Shown: positions 1-13,824, counted from the first letter of the stretch. The stretch is DNA of 62,000 bases from Phoronis australis (GCA_002633005.1 NMRA01000020.1:1402816-1464815); one strand, 5' to 3'. Notes: a model not told the origin generated them from the sequence alone. Program-made: numbers and translations.

Positions 1-62
1 GGACAGCTGATACTGAGCAACTAACAAGGAACAGCTGATCGGGCACAGCTGTGTGTGTAAAC

Positions 63-224
63 ATGACTGACACGGAGCAAATTGACACGGCGGTGGCCAT
101 TTTTGACTCCGGTTTGAGATTTAGAGCGAGTTGCACTCTGCCAATTGCTCCAGTTTCAACTACACCTCTGAACATGACTGGGGCTGGCAGAAAGGGATCA
201 GCTTTCAATGCGCTTGTGCAATAG
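63..224 (+). CDS. 53-codon open frame at left edge, unidentified
   Basis: An ATG at 63 opens 53 codons ending in TAG at 222-224. The peptide begins MTDTEQIDTAVAIFD and has no motif I recognise. Three CAGCTG E-box hexamers lie just upstream at 4-9, 32-37 and 46-51, and a good splice donor (GTAAGT) follows at 295. This could be a 5' exon or promoter-proximal ORF of a gene running through the window, but nothing links it to the HDAC gene. Chance is the default explanation for a frame this short. Confidence 0.15.
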   Translation: MTDTEQIDTAVAIFDSGLRFRASCTLPIAPVSTTPLNMTGAGRKGSAFNALVQ

Positions 225-1895
225 TGTATATATATGGGTGATGCACTGGCATTCCATGTGGTTGCTATTGTTTATGTGAGCACACAGTCTTCATGTAAGT
301 GACTCATGCTGATCCAGTCAGCCATCTAAAATCTAATGTCATGTAAATGCCACTAAAGTGGAGCAAGTCACACCGTGACAACTGTCTTTCATGCAAAAGT
401 GGCCAACGTCTTATTTTTCTGGAACTGATCATACCAGGAATTTCTAATTGTTAGCCCCTGCCTATTTAGAAATAGGGTTATTTTTACTTTGCTAGCCTCC
501 CAAATAAAAGCGCAGGTGTGGTTTTGGAAACGGGGCCTCTAAATGGTAGTTGTGCTGGCGACATCGGCATGTAATGTGGACCTATACGTGAAGGTTTGGG
601 ATGAAATTTTGGTCCTTAGTTTTAGAGTTATTTTGTAGATAATCCAAAAACGTACTGAGCGAAACACTGTACTGTTTCTCACGGAAGCCTTGTTCTTGCT
701 CCACAGCCTCTGACATTGTCCATGTTGGGAAACCCTTTAGACCGTATTGTGGCTCCCATGTGCCTAAATTTTAAGGAGTCTATTTGCAGAAATTTGTGAT
801 ATTACACTGTTCCAGGTAGAACCCTCACTTGCTGGTCTTGTGTTCTGCAGGTGTCTAGATCAGTTTGCAAAGAAAAACAGTTCAGCATTTCCATGAATGA
901 AGTGAAAAATGTACGTAGTAGCAGAACCCACAAGGAATGCTAATGAATGCGGTGCTAGAAATGTCTGTTTACGTCGCATTTGGCAACTACTTTTACAAGG
1001 CAGTTCTACACACTCTCGAGTTCCAAACAGCCGTATCTATACGATTATTTATTTCAGACTCGTTTTCCAGTCTATACGACGCTTATTTGGGTCTCTACGT
1101 TTATTAATTTTCTAACCTTTTTCCACTCTCCACGATTATTTGATTTAGCAAGTTAACAATTCTTCGTTCGTTCAATACAAATTTGTTATACAAAAACTTT
1201 GAAGCTGACACCGGGTGTCGTACCTTGGTCATAAGACGATGTATATTCGCTCTAAACCTCTTGACCACGAGACAAATTTCGTAATTTAGAAGAGCTATAT
1301 ACGACTCCGCGTTACACACGGAAGTCACATGTCATACACATTTAAATATTTTATTTGCTAAAATATACAACTGTATGTTTCAAAGTGTAAAAAAATCAAG
1401 ACTCCCAAGCAAGGGATTATGCAGCGGCCGTCTGTTGGATGGCCAGAATGTTATTTTGGACGGGTTCGACGGGATTGGTCAGAATTAAGAGTGTTGGCAA
1501 AATTTAAAAAAGCTTGAAATGATGACCACTTTCTCAATATTAACGGCTAGTCGGCAGTCGCTCAAAGAAATAGGCCATCAGTAATTTCAGAAATTAGAAA
1601 TTTAATGCATAAAAAGTGCATTTTCAATATTCCGCGGGCCCCGTGACTCAGATCGGTGTTACCGGCAGCACAACATACATATGCATAAAAACGCTTTTGA
1701 CGAGTTTCTTTGGCTGATCCAATATTTATGATTGCATATTTATGATTACACCCTGTGAAAAACTGCAAGCCTTTACAACTCTTCACTTTGTCCCCGACGT
1801 TTGCGTTTCCGGAGGGAGTAATTCCGGGATTTTGCACAGCCAGTGTCATCTGCGGTTTGCGTCATTATTGACATGCGCATTCTTCATACTTAATC
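225..1895. other. no gene recognised
   Basis: AT-rich DNA with stop codons in all frames at normal density. The open frames of 68 to 95 codons here have no family motif and no convincing splice context. Confidence 0.6.
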
Positions 1896-2170
1896 ATGTC
1901 GTCTGCCGCGCAAAGGCCTAAAGAATTCGAGAATTATTTTACAAACCGAGAAATGTTCCAGATACAGACATTGATTCAGATGTTGGTACGACAAATAATC
2001 CAGTTAAAGATACGGACCGTGGTGATAACGCGGCCAGTCAACGAAGCGCAAGTACCCATGCAATTAATGAACGGTGCCGAACCTTTCAAAGTACCAACAA
2101 TTTGCCGACAACATCGGACATCAGCATTTTTACAATTCGCTCCAAACTTGAAAATAGATTGTTTTTATGA
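1896..2170 (+). pseudogene. coding-like fragment with an apparent frame change, unidentified
   Basis: An ATG at 1896 starts MSSAAQRPKEFENYF. In that frame the composition soon becomes Ile/Gln-rich and implausible. The +1 frame, open from 1922 to a TGA at 2168-2170, gives a more protein-like hydrophilic sequence from 1952 (NVPDTDIDSDVGTTNN and onward, rich in Ser/Thr/Asp/Asn). The simplest reading is one coding segment with a one-base shift near 1950, or a splice there. I do not recognise the family. It could be a decayed retrocopy or transposon fragment, or chance. Confidence 0.25.
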
Positions 2171-2189
2171 ACAGGAAGAATCTTGAAAA

Positions 2190-4790
2190 TGACAGTTGCT
2201 AACATTCAACAATCCAGTGGATATCTATTGAAATTGATTTCTACTTCCCCTCCCGTCCAAATAAATGGAAATATACGTGGATCGGTTTGTTTATTATACC
2301 TAATAAGATATTCAAGATGGTGGACGTAGTTGTGGTCGTGGACTCGAATGTTGGGTAATTCTGCAAGAAATCTCAATTTCTGACCTTGTAAAATTTTGGA
2401 TGTACCGACTTTCTGACGTCGAATTCAGACTAAAATTATTAGGGTATTGACTATGAATGTTGTGCAAGACACGAGATTGAGAGAAAACAAAAGCTCGACT
2501 GTTAGGAACATGTATGATAAAAATGCGACTCGTTTTACCAAGACACTTTTATTATTGCCTTTATTCAGACTGTCGGGTTTGTGGAAGACTGGATGTTGCT
2601 GCTGAAATCTTTACCTCCTTGTAGTTTTTGGACTTAGTCGACATTGGCATCTCTAGTATGAATGTCACATTCTTTTTTGAGTAAAATGATTCCACATACT
2701 GTTTGAAACACGTGTATATAGACTTCCATTTAAAGTTATTGAATAAACGATTGGTCTTTGTTTTAGCAATGACACTTTTATTCCACTTCACTGTACTATG
2801 TTATGGCATGGGTGGATACACCACTGCAATAATTTAACTATGCTAATGTTCAGTTTAAAGGTTTTTCTTTGAAACAACTACTTAAAGTGGTGGTAAGTCA
2901 GACAGAATTTGCTTCTTTGCATTATTATTCCCATCTACATCATTATTAGATTTTGCACTTCCTATTATTTCCATCTACCGTTACTAGATTGTATGCAAAT
3001 TTTTAATCAATGTTATTATTCCAGTCTATACTATTTTTAATTCTGAATGTTGTTATTTACAACCAGGTTTGTATCTTTCCTTGTCTTCTACAGAAGTAAG
3101 TGAGAATGTCACTTACTTTCCAATCTGTCTTCTGAACTGTGCAGTTAGTCTTCTTTTATTTCGCACAAAAAATTTGTCAAAATCGCAATTTTTCTTATTA
3201 CCTTGTTTCGAATAGTGGAAACTTGACCAAAGATTATTTTATAACATTTGCTCACTACAAGCCAACTTAATGATAGACTAAATTAGTCTAATATTTATTT
3301 TCATTGAGAATTTTGATAAAATTATCATCTGCTCTGTACTCTTCTGCCTAGGTTTTTTTTAAATTTGCTTAGAGTAAGGCTGGAGTGATCTAACACTTGA
3401 GTTGTGATGGCTTCCGGTTAGGTAACTCTGATTCCCAATGTTACACCGTTCACTGATTTACAAATTGTGCTGTGGTGTAGAGATGCTCATTTTAACCCTA
3501 TCCACAGTTGCCATCATATAACTAGATGTAACTGACCTGCTTGGTTGAATGGTAGTTGCTGAGAATGGAAAGAGAAATTACAGATTGGAAAAATACCTTC
3601 AAAATTCTGGGACTGACTTGTTATATGAGTACCATCCAACTCACTGAAAATGCAAATCTATGTCTTTCCTTTAGTTGGAAGTTCAAATTTTGCACTCGAA
3701 GGATTGAAAAACTTCATGTCAAAAAAATTTCGCAAGACAGAGTATGCCCTTGTTGAATGACATGTTGATGTGCTGGGATTATGCAGAGCAAATTTCACAA
3801 AAAAATCTTGCTTCTTATTCAATAATTAGTTTGGCATATCCTTTTACAATGGCCGAAATTCCCGCCCATAATTACAGTGCGACTCAAAATTGAATCGATT
3901 CTGTGTGCACTAGTCCTAGCAGTGGGCACTTAAACGAAAATTCTAGCCGAGTAGTGAACACTTAATCCGCAGTTTCAGAAGCAGAGGATGGCAATTATGT
4001 GAACAGAGGCATTATCCCGAATGTTTGCGGTAATTTACTTGTATGGTCACTGAAAGAGAAGTTGGTCGGCATAGTTTGAGTATATCCAAAAATTGACCAA
4101 GTCACACTAGTCTCTTTTCAATTAGCACATTTTGCTGACGTAAAAGCATGTTTGATAAGCATGTCGCTGTTGTTGAAAAAGTTAATGTTGGGTTGGAATT
4201 TTTCGCAAAATCTGTCTCACGGTAAATCATGATGCTTCATAGAGAGTATATGTAGAGCTGGGACAAGTTGCTGAAGAAAGTGCTTTACAACTCATTTTCA
4301 TGTGCCCACAAAAAATTGTGATGACATTTTAAAGCTTTGTATTAACAGCCATAATTTTGAGAAAGTGGAAGTATTCACAACATTGTTAAAACCAAGAAGC
4401 CTTTGCAAATGAAAAGGAATTATGTAGGCTATTATTCTCGTTCAAAATTGTCAAGATTTTACAGTACACTAATAGACGTTTTAAGTTAATGTACTTTGAC
4501 GCCCTTTCTCATTTGTTTTATTACTAGTCTTCACATTTTGTTGAAATCTATGTAGCAGTATTCTTTAATATCTACTCTTGAAAATGTGCATAAAATTGGT
4601 CAGGCATGGCTGCATTTTCCACATCGGTGCTACTAAAATGTGCATTAGAGATTTTTTATTGATATGGCAAATATTTCTTGCGAAATCTCCCTCGTCTTGT
4701 AATCAGCAATATAAAATCGTTAACCCTAAGCACTTGTCCCCAGTTGTGAAGTCTTTCACACATTGTTATGTTAACCAATTCTCTTTCCAT
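2190..4790. other. no gene recognised
   Basis: AT-rich sequence with homopolymer runs. I see no exon with credible splice sites, no RNA gene and no clear repeat boundary. Confidence 0.6.
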
Positions 4791-4791
4791 T

Positions 4792-5007
4792 TGACGTCAC
4801 TGCATCACTGCCGTCTATCTCCCGTCAACCTCCCTTTGTTTAGTTTTATAGCAGTGACGTCATTCTTGGCATTGGCTTGACGGGTGAAGATTTGTTCAAT
4901 AAAGTGCATTTGTTATGCAAGCAACAGGAATCCATGAAACATCTGTGATTTCTATCAGTGAAGAAGTGGCGCTATGCTCTCTGTCACAGCGCCTTCTATA
5001 TAAAAAG
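4792..5007 (+). promoter_or_regulatory. paired CRE-type sites upstream of a TATA-like box
   Basis: An inverted pair of 11-bp arms (TGACGTCACTG at 4792-4802 and CAGTGACGTCA at 4852-4862) contains two perfect cAMP-response-element palindromes. A TATA-like TATATAAAAAG follows at 4997-5007, and ATG at 5050 opens 93 unrecognised codons. The motifs are seen directly; promoter function is inference. The arms could equally be the ends of a small inverted-repeat element. Confidence 0.25.
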
Positions 5008-5010
5008 GGT

Positions 5011-8000
5011 CCTGTGAAATGATGATGAACCACATGCAGAATTTCATGTATGGTTATCAGTGCATATGTCATGGGTTTTTCGTTACATACTTTTGGTAAG
5101 GGAGTCAGTCAGCCTCAACACCTTGTAATCCCGCGTGTGAAAAACACAAACTTGTATGGAATGCATCGATTTAGTCTTTTCTTGTGGCTGCTGAAACTGC
5201 AAGCCACGAAGGCAATTGTCAATAGACTGTGCAGTATTCTGTTGCATTTCTTAGCATTAACCAGTCTTAATTGCTTGACAACAGGTTCATCAAGTAGGCC
5301 TGTCATTGTTGGTCCTTACATGTGGTCTTAAAGATCTATTTGCATGCTCGTAACTAGGCTAATGTATAGCAGGAACTAAACCACATGTGAACATTATCTA
5401 CCCTAAACACATTGCATTTTCATTCATTGACAACTTTTAAATGTGAAAACAAAAAATTCTGCAAATATGTGACCTTTGCACTAATGACACCTCGCGGGCT
5501 CACATATCCCGCACCATGCAGTGTTGTTCCCCAACACCAGGTCACTATACCTAGGACACTGTTGAATGATTTACGGTGGATCATTTTGGACACAAAACTC
5601 GTTATTAAAAACATTTGGCAATTTTCAACTTACTGGTATTCACATGGTGACTATATGTTGTGTTTATAACTAATTTGACCAAGAAATCACAGAGATAAGG
5701 AATTAGCCTGCAAGTTCTTCTTAAAGCAATAACCAGAGCTAGTCAGGTTTTTAAAACTGAATAAGGAATACTTTACACCAGTTTTATAGCAGTTGGTGGT
5801 TTCTCAAGTTTTGTTCTTAACTTTGAAGGAACATTCATTTAAAAATTGTAAAAGATTATAAACTTTGACATTTCAGAACTTGTTCATTACCTCACAATTC
5901 TAGTGTGAGAAATTGTCGTTTTGATTAATTTCGTTTCTTTTCGAATTGACTAAAGTGGTTCAAAATACCTTTTATAGCGAGTAAAAAGGCCTAATTAACA
6001 AACAGCACCCTTTGTAGTGTACATTTGGGTTAACTGCTTGGGCAGTTAAATTTGCAGTCTGAAAACAGGGCTTGGGTTCTTATACAGCTGAGCAAATGAG
6101 AAATTTCAGGAAATGGCGACAGGCAATTAGCTGAATATGGATGGTTAAAGGTGGGCCCAACTATCTGCCTGCCGATGCATGACATCCAAAAGCTGAAGGC
6201 AACAGACCCGAACTAAGTATTTGCTGCAAGAATCTGCCCTGGCATGTTGCCAAGGCACCGGTTGAATTATTGGTGCTCCCTAACCAACATGAAGATTGGA
6301 CTGCCTTGTAATCTGAGAATGACTGGCTTCTGCAATATGCATGTTATCATAATCATCGAGTATGCAAAATTAAATTAATTTCAAGCATACATTTCATTGT
6401 TCATAGTTCTAATTTTGCAAGTTGCAATGATTGAAAAGCAACCTGTCAAAAAAAACTCGCGCGAACTGCAGCAACACCAGGTCGAATACCGGAGTCGGAT
6501 ACTGTGTTGAATGCCAGGTTCGAGTGCCGTGTTGAAATAATGCAAAAAACCATGTGCCATAATATTGTTTTCATATTTGGTAATAGGATTGGCATGAAGT
6601 AAAATGCTTCAAATGCTTCGACTTTGTGCTGATTTCTGTTATCGAAAGGGTCGAATTTGCTCCATGAACTTTCATGCCCCACCCAGTTAAATGTGCTTGC
6701 CATGGAAATTTGGTCAGCCTCAAATTGTCATGTGATCCGCCGTGCGTGCCTGCGGCTTACTTTATAATCAGGGTAAACGAGACTGGGTTTGACTACGAAG
6801 TAAAATTTTCACGTAGAATGTGAGTCTATGACTGACTCTTGGTATCTCTATTAAATGTTAGTCAACGTGGTTGTCTTATGGTTGTTTAGGACGTTATGTA
6901 CAACCCTATTTCTTCAAAACTGTAGATTTTTAACTCCGTAAAAGTACATGTTTTGTGAAAATTGAAAGCTTAAAGAATTTGATTTTGAGCTTTTTTCAAT
7001 TTGCTATTAATTGAGTCCATGTATTTTAAATAAAATTCAGTAAAAAAGAAAGGTCCATTGATTGCAAATCAACGGTATTAAGAACATGATCAAATTTTGT
7101 GTTGCTACTTTCCGAATTATTTTCATGATAATCTTAAAAGTCCAGTTTTTGATATCACCTCACACAATAATAAAACTTTTTAAAAACAATTCCTGGCAGG
7201 GGTTTTTGAGAACAGTGTATAAAACAGTTTCTGAACGTTTCTTAGAATCTGATTAGCCATTTATGAGATATGATGTTCCAAAAGTTGGCAATTGACCAAG
7301 CTGTTGGTGCTTAGTGTGAAATTTACAAATGTAGGGCTGGGTACTTATATGGGTGTTAACCCAGTTGTTTACAGACGTCCACATTTAATTGCTAAATCTG
7401 AGTTTAGGATGACCAAAGTTTCAGTTAAAATTAGTGGAAAGTGAACTGGACTCTGGGAATTGCTTAAAAGTACTTTGTGGAATTCACTGCATAAACATGG
7501 ATTCAGCTGCATGGTTCACAATCATTGACTAATTTGCTGTTTTTGTATAGGATTTTTTCTATTATTTGATCCTGTTTTTGCAATAAATGTAGATAAACAG
7601 AATCTGAAGAATCGTAATAAGAAGTTTGGAATAAGCTTACCCCAACAACAGTTTCGCTCACTCAAATTCCGCTTTTGGCCTCAAATATGTTTGCTTCAGT
7701 AAAGAGTGCTGCTGAAAGTGACTCTTTATGAACTATAAGTGAGAGCGTCTGCATTTGGAAGTCAAATTCTCATGAGATGGGCATTCATAAAGACACTGGC
7801 GCTTTTAATTTCTGTGATGAGCATTTTAATTCGAAGATGGGTGCTTAGACACAGGAGTGGTATTTACGGAAATTCATCGAAATTCGCTTCCTATGCTGAC
7901 TGACTGGGCCTCACTCAGTTGATGGTTCCTGTGGATCTGACATGTTCAAATTGTTACATTCTTTCTGAAGGTGGCGCTTGGAGTTCAGTAAGATGAAATG

Positions 8001-8803
8001 GAGATGCAGTGTAAATAAAACTAATGATTTTAAATCTTAACTTTCCTAAATTCCTATTGGAACAACGAAATTTCGCATTAGCTGTAATAAGTTGTCTTGG
8101 AAACAGCAAATCCTTTTCTCTATATCAGCTTGCATGGAAATTGAACGTGGCAGCAACAGAGTTCTATGTTGGTATGACTGCAACTCCACTCTGGGCTTGC
8201 TTTTTACGGTTGACCTTAACTTTGCTTGCTCATTTAACTTTCCAATCAATTTCAACATGACTAGATTAGCCAAGCGTAAAATGAGATTGGAAGAACATGT
8301 ACTATTCAGGTGAGTGTTATTTTGCAGTTCTCTTTCTGTAAATACCCTGTGCTGAAGGACCAGTTCCTCTATGGTCACTGTCAGACCCTCAGTGAGTTGA
8401 ATGTCCTCACACCAAACCTATCCCAGCTATCCAAAGTATTAATGCGGAAATGTTGAAAAGACAGTTGTCCTGCACCCATGCCCTGCTATGGAACTGTGCA
8501 TAGATTAAGTTGTACAGGGGCGCAGCTGATAATTTGTTCTGCCTTGGCACCACCACTGAGTCTATACTGTGCTGTGAGAGCCGAGGAGAAGTGTAATGTG
8601 AACATCTTCCACTACCTACACCAGGTGGGGTTAAGGTAGTTGTCATGCTGTTGTCAGGCTGTGTCAGTTCTTTGTAACTTTTGTTGGCATGGTCATTGGT
8701 CATCTTGTTTTCACAGTTAGGGGACAAATTTTATATAATTAATTTTGCAAAAATCGTAGATTTCAAGCTGTTATGTTTTTCCATTTATTTTGGGAGTCAA
8801 AGG
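5011..8803. other. no gene recognised
   Basis: About 3.8 kb without a supportable gene. Open frames on either strand (for example around 6446-6703 and 8046-8378) lack motifs and have the random composition of AT-rich intergenic DNA. No clear repeat boundary was found. Confidence 0.55.
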
Positions 8804-9614
8804 TTCTGTTTTAGTGTGTGGGATATGAGTTATTTCAGACAATTATAATGCCAGAAGACATTTGTAATTGGTGCTAAAGCTCGTATTATTGTAAAGAAAG
8901 ACAATTGCTATGATTGTGTTAGACAGTGTAAAGGCATGGTATGTGGCTTAGGTATTTTAAGTACTCATAAAAGTATGATTTCGTACAGTAATTAACTGTC
9001 TTTAACGTTCATAGAAATCGAAGCTGATGTTATATTCAATTTCTGCAGTGACTTGAGTTTATAGTCGTGTTCCCGTTAAAGGTGAAACTTTGCTTTTACT
9101 CACCGAAACTTCGGTGTAATAGGAACAGTAAAAGCGAAGCTTCGTCAATGTTATCGGTAGAGGTCGCGGCAATGATATACGATCACGCATGACTCGCAAA
9201 ATGTGTTCNTTCTGTTTTAGTGTGTGGGATATGAGTTATTTCAGACAATTATAATGCCAGAAGACATTTGTAATTGGTGCTAAAGCTCCTGTTATTGTAA
9301 AGAAAGACAATTGCTGTGATTGTGTTAGACAGTGTAAAGGCATGGTATGTGGCTTAGGTATTTTAAGTACTCATAAAAGTATGATTTCGTACAGTAATTA
9401 ACTGTCTTTAACGTTCATAGAAATCGAAGCTGATGTTATATTCAATTTCTGCAGTGACTTGAGTTTATAGTCGTGTTCCCGTTAAAGGTGAAACTTTGCT
9501 TTTACTCACCGAAACTTCGGTGTAATAGGAACAGTAAAAGCGAAGCTTCGTCAATGTTATCGGTAGAGGTCGCGGCAATGATATACGATCACGCATGACT
9601 CGCAAAATGTGTTC
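8804..9614. repeat. 405-bp direct duplication separated by one N
   Basis: The block 8804-9208 is repeated almost exactly at 9210-9614, with only a few substitutions (for example CGTATT against CCTGTT near the middle). The junction is a single undetermined base at 9209. Each copy contains a nested inverted repeat near its end (CACCGAAACTTCGGTG flanked by CTTTGCTTTTACT and its near-complement), so the block also carries a small hairpin element. The one-N junction and near identity make an assembly overlap more likely than a real tandem duplication. Confidence 0.9.
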
Positions 9615-12600
9615 TTTGTTATTGTAGCGTAGCCGATGTGCTCTCAATAGGTGCACATCAATTAATAAAAGAAAAGCATATCTGACAAAGAATGACACTG
9701 GTCATTTTCAGAAACACTCGTAAATGTCAGGAAAACGATTTTCAGTTAGCCTCGAACCCACTACTCAATATCCGTTTGAGAGTACGAATGAACTGCGTCA
9801 TCTGGTATCTTAGTGATGACTTTGATATTGCTGTCTAGTTGGAAAGGTAAGAGAAGTTTTGGCCAAGCTTTGGTGAATTGAAGTTCCTCCAATGGGAAAG
9901 CACCTTATGAAAATCTCTCCTAAAGTTTCAAAGGGATCAAGTTTGGAGACTTGGACTGTCCAAATGATATGATACCATACTGTGTCACACAGGCTTTTTG
10001 CCAATACTTTTGAAGACGTCTGTTCATAGGGATCTTTGTGTGGTGTAACAAAATATGTTCAACAGTTTGGAGTGATAATCGTATGTAACTTTTTCAAGTC
10101 TTTATGTTACTATTTCACTTACTGCTAATGTAATGTTGTTGTCCTTGACAACATTCACCATGAATATGTTGAAAACTGTGTGTGATGACTGGATCAATTT
10201 AGAAATTACTTTCTTTAAGAATGAAGTGTGTTGTTTACACCATATCTATTATGTACCTGGTGAACTGAGACACACTTTGCTTGGCTTGTGATAACCACTT
10301 GCTTGGTTGCCAATGGCAAAATTCTGGAAGGAATTAACCGATGGAAAGCAAAGCCAATATGCAATTTGGCATTTGCAACTTGTCAATAAGAAGTTATTTC
10401 ATAAATGGTACTCTTCTGTATCCTCTCTCAGTCAGTGGCAATCAAACCTGTGCGGCTTCACACAGATTCCTGCCATTTCTTCACTATACTCTCTCTAAAA
10501 GTGTTTACTATACACATGTTGGTTGAAGACAAACTGTATGATCACTACCACTTATTAGGACTTACTCTCCAGTTGTCAGTAGGGCTAACCACTTTCCAGC
10601 TGTCAGTAGGGCTAACCACCTGTTATCATCTGATGTCACACGATACTTGCGATACTCAATAAAAAAACAACACTAGTCTATGTTTTCACAATGTTAGCTA
10701 TTCAGCAGAAAGCAGAATTTTAACTTCTCCATTCAAATCACAAATATGAAGGTGATGTAATTGTTGACCAGAGTAGAGTATAACAGCTGATCTCCAGTGA
10801 TTTTTGTAGGAGATATGAGAAGAAATTTGGCGCATGGTTTGTTTAATCATTCATCATATACTAGCAATTATTAAAAAATTATCTGCCAAACTATTTGTAT
10901 CTGCTGTGATTCAGAGTGTACCCAATTATTTGAAAGTCTAATGGTTGAAAGCCCGTGACCACTACTCAGGGATTTTTTGATATCAAAACGTCAGCTTTTG
11001 AATTGGACAACTTAGAATAAGAAACTTAAGTTTGTCTTGTTTCTTACGCAGATCATTTTATTGCTATTGACAGCTTGATGTCGGCCTTTCTATGCTCAGG
11101 CGGCTTTTGTGGGAGGGATCTGCCCTCTACCTCCGCACATGGCCAAAGGAAGGCCACAGGCACAGTCTTTTTTAGCTGTAACACAAAAACATTCCCTTCA
11201 AAATTGTGGTTGCAACATCCGGGATCTGCTGGTGGTAGTTTTATGCTCTGAAACTCATTTGTGTTTTCGAGGCTGAGCATACCAGTAGGCTGGTTTATTG
11301 TTCTCTGACACTTGACAAACTGGCTAACATGCCAATGTTTTCAATAGCGTTTTTGCTGGTAGTAAAAATGGCAGTAATGTGCTACTTTTGCTGGCGCTTT
11401 GCTGGAGGTTTGAGTCACTAGCGCTTTTGTCACTCAAATGAATCTAGTAATGGCTACTGTTACATCTTTATTTCCTCATCTCGTAAAAAACATCTGCATA
11501 TATACAACAAATTCTTTGGCTAATAACTTTTCGAATGGCGAAACGATTTCAGATCTACGTTATAGCATATTTGGCTACTAAATCCATCGTGAGCCTAGTC
11601 TTATGATGTCCAAGAGGTTGCCCGATTCACACTTTAACAGGAAGAAGGATGATGTGGTTATGTTGAAGGCTGCTGGATAACTTCACTTATTTACTACAGG
11701 TCATAAATAACCTGTTCATCAGATGGTGGAGACTGTTGTTGTCATGGTTACAATGCTCTCACCTCTGATGGCAAGTTGTGTTATTGCCTGTGCATGGGCT
11801 TAATGTGAATCACTTCCTGTTTGTTGAATTTACAACAGGTATGTTCTGAAGGTAAGAACTTGTGTCTGTTTTATCCCGAGAGTTAGGTCAATGGTTGTCC
11901 CTTGATCACATGCATAAAGTTCTTTCAATTTCTTGCGTCAGTTCATTTCTCTTCGTTCCTCAATGCGCGAAATGGTTCCTTTGACTTAGAGCGACTATTT
12001 TACTAAGTGTGGTTTGATAGTGTTGTGAACTTAAACTCTGACTCGCCTCGTTTCAAAAGTGGCTGTACTGCTGTGCACCAATAAAAACCTGATTTCATCT
12101 GTGCACTTTATAAGGACAACATCTATGGACAGCAGACGTGGAATTTCCTTGGTTGAAAAACTCCAGGCTGAAATTTGAAATTTAAGTCGAAACCCAGGTT
12201 GAAAATTAGTTTCTTAAATTTTCAATTGAGTTTGTCATTTGAAGTTTTGCTTTTATTTGCCTGTTTGAAAAGCAAGTAACAAATTCACAAATGTTTGCAT
12301 AGTTGGTTGTTGTTCTTAACCCGCCCCCGATTTACAGTTCAGCACTTGTGCTCGCTGTCTAAAAAATACTCAACTTCATCGGAGGTCTCGTGTTTTTTTT
12401 TGGAAAATCTGCACAAAGGTTAATTGTAAGCAAGATTTGAATTGTCATGATTTGCCACAAGGTGAGTAAAAATATCGCCCATCATTTTTGCTTGTCTCTT
12501 GTAGATTTCCTTGAAAGGAAAAGTAAGAAACCTAAAAAAAGCGTTACCACTGACTCAATTTTCTGAAAAAAACATGAGACTAGAACCAGCTTTGCCCTTT

Positions 12601-13302
12601 TAGTTGCATCATATTCAGTTTCCAACTTAATTTTGAGTTGGGATCTTGATCCATATGTCGCCCTGACTGTGTTGTTTCCAACTTGTTAAAAACAGTGGCT
12701 TTTTATGATGAATGTGCTCTGACAATGATGTTTGCTAATTTCTATTGTATTTTGCAATATATTTTCGCAGCTAAGAATGCCAAATTGATCCTTGTTGGCT
12801 CGCTGTTTTGAGTTTTACTGACAGCATGGTTGGGGTCACAGGACACTATTTTCTAAATACCAAAAATATGTCGGCTGAGTAACATGAAAACTCAAAATGT
12901 GTACTTAGGGCAGCAAATGCATGATTACACTTTAATCTCTCTTAACCTTCAGCTGAAGAACTTCCTAATAGGCCGAATGAAATAGTGAAATAGATTCTGG
13001 TCTGTATTCTCATGGACCTACTTGATGCGGTGATATTTTTAGATGAGTCCATATTCTCTAAAAAGAACAGTGCAGGATCTGTGTAGCATTTATTTGAAAT
13101 GCTGAGTTCAGATTTGCTTTTAACACATTCTGGTTCCCTGCTGTGGGAGTTAGTGTTAATGCTGTTACTATGGCATGTGACCTGACACATGGTTCATATA
13201 GATTATGTGTCAAGGCCAGACATGACAGACTGTGAGGATGATGGGGGTGTTTGACACAATAGTGTAGCTTTGATTTAATCAGGAATGTATTAAAAGGTTG
13301 TT
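9615..13302. other. no gene; short tandem duplication and dispersed repeat segment
   Basis: No gene is supported. Two copies of a 27-bp unit lie at 10569-10619. A segment at about 12470-12610 resembles 38262-38390 elsewhere in the window (shared order: a poly-A/CATGAGACTAGAACCAGC-type core after CCACTGACTCAATTTTC), which marks a dispersed repeat family. Otherwise AT-rich unassigned DNA. Confidence 0.5.
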
Positions 13303-13824
13303 ACTTGGCGGAATTCTTCGAATTTCGACAAGTATGTTGGTCTGCCATCAAGTATGCTTTTTTGTTTGTTCGCAATCTACAAGTCAAAATTTTCATCCGA
13401 TTCGCACGAAATTTTCACATGACCTTGAGATCGGGAAGGCCTGAAAGCCTCAACTTCGCCATAAATCGTTAACTTCCAGTCATAGATGGCGGAAATATGG
13501 GCAATGGCGCATGCGCACCTCGATATCTAGCCGAAAATGTTTTTTCCTGTAGAGGGCGCATTGGCAAACCAATCATTTTCAAACTCATCATGTGGTCGTT
13601 TCTTTTGATTGGCTATTAAAACTGGAAGTCACTTTCAAAGTGACGGCTGAGAAACCAGGTGCGTGATTAAGACTGCAGCCTATTTCTTACTAATTTCTTT
13701 GCTAGTCACATGAATGTTATTGTGTTGTTCATAATCGCCGTCATGATCGCTGTGGTCCTCCCCATCGTCGTCCTCCCCATCGTCGTCCTCCCCATCGTCG
13801 TCTTTTCGGTTAATTTCGCCAAGT
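13303..13824. repeat. inverted-ended repeat element, short copy
   Basis: It starts with ACTTGGCGGAATT and ends with the near-complement AATTTCGCCAAGT (13812-13824). The interior is shared with the element at 14106-15527: the line after the left end, a GCGCATGCGC palindrome (13507-13516), a CCTGTAGAGGGCGC box (13546) and a CACATGAATGTTAT segment. A 15-bp unit TCCTCCCCATCGTCG is repeated three times at 13756-13800. Similarity continues about 25 bp beyond the right inverted end in both copies, so the true terminus may be outside it. No transposase is visible, so it would be non-autonomous. Confidence 0.6.
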
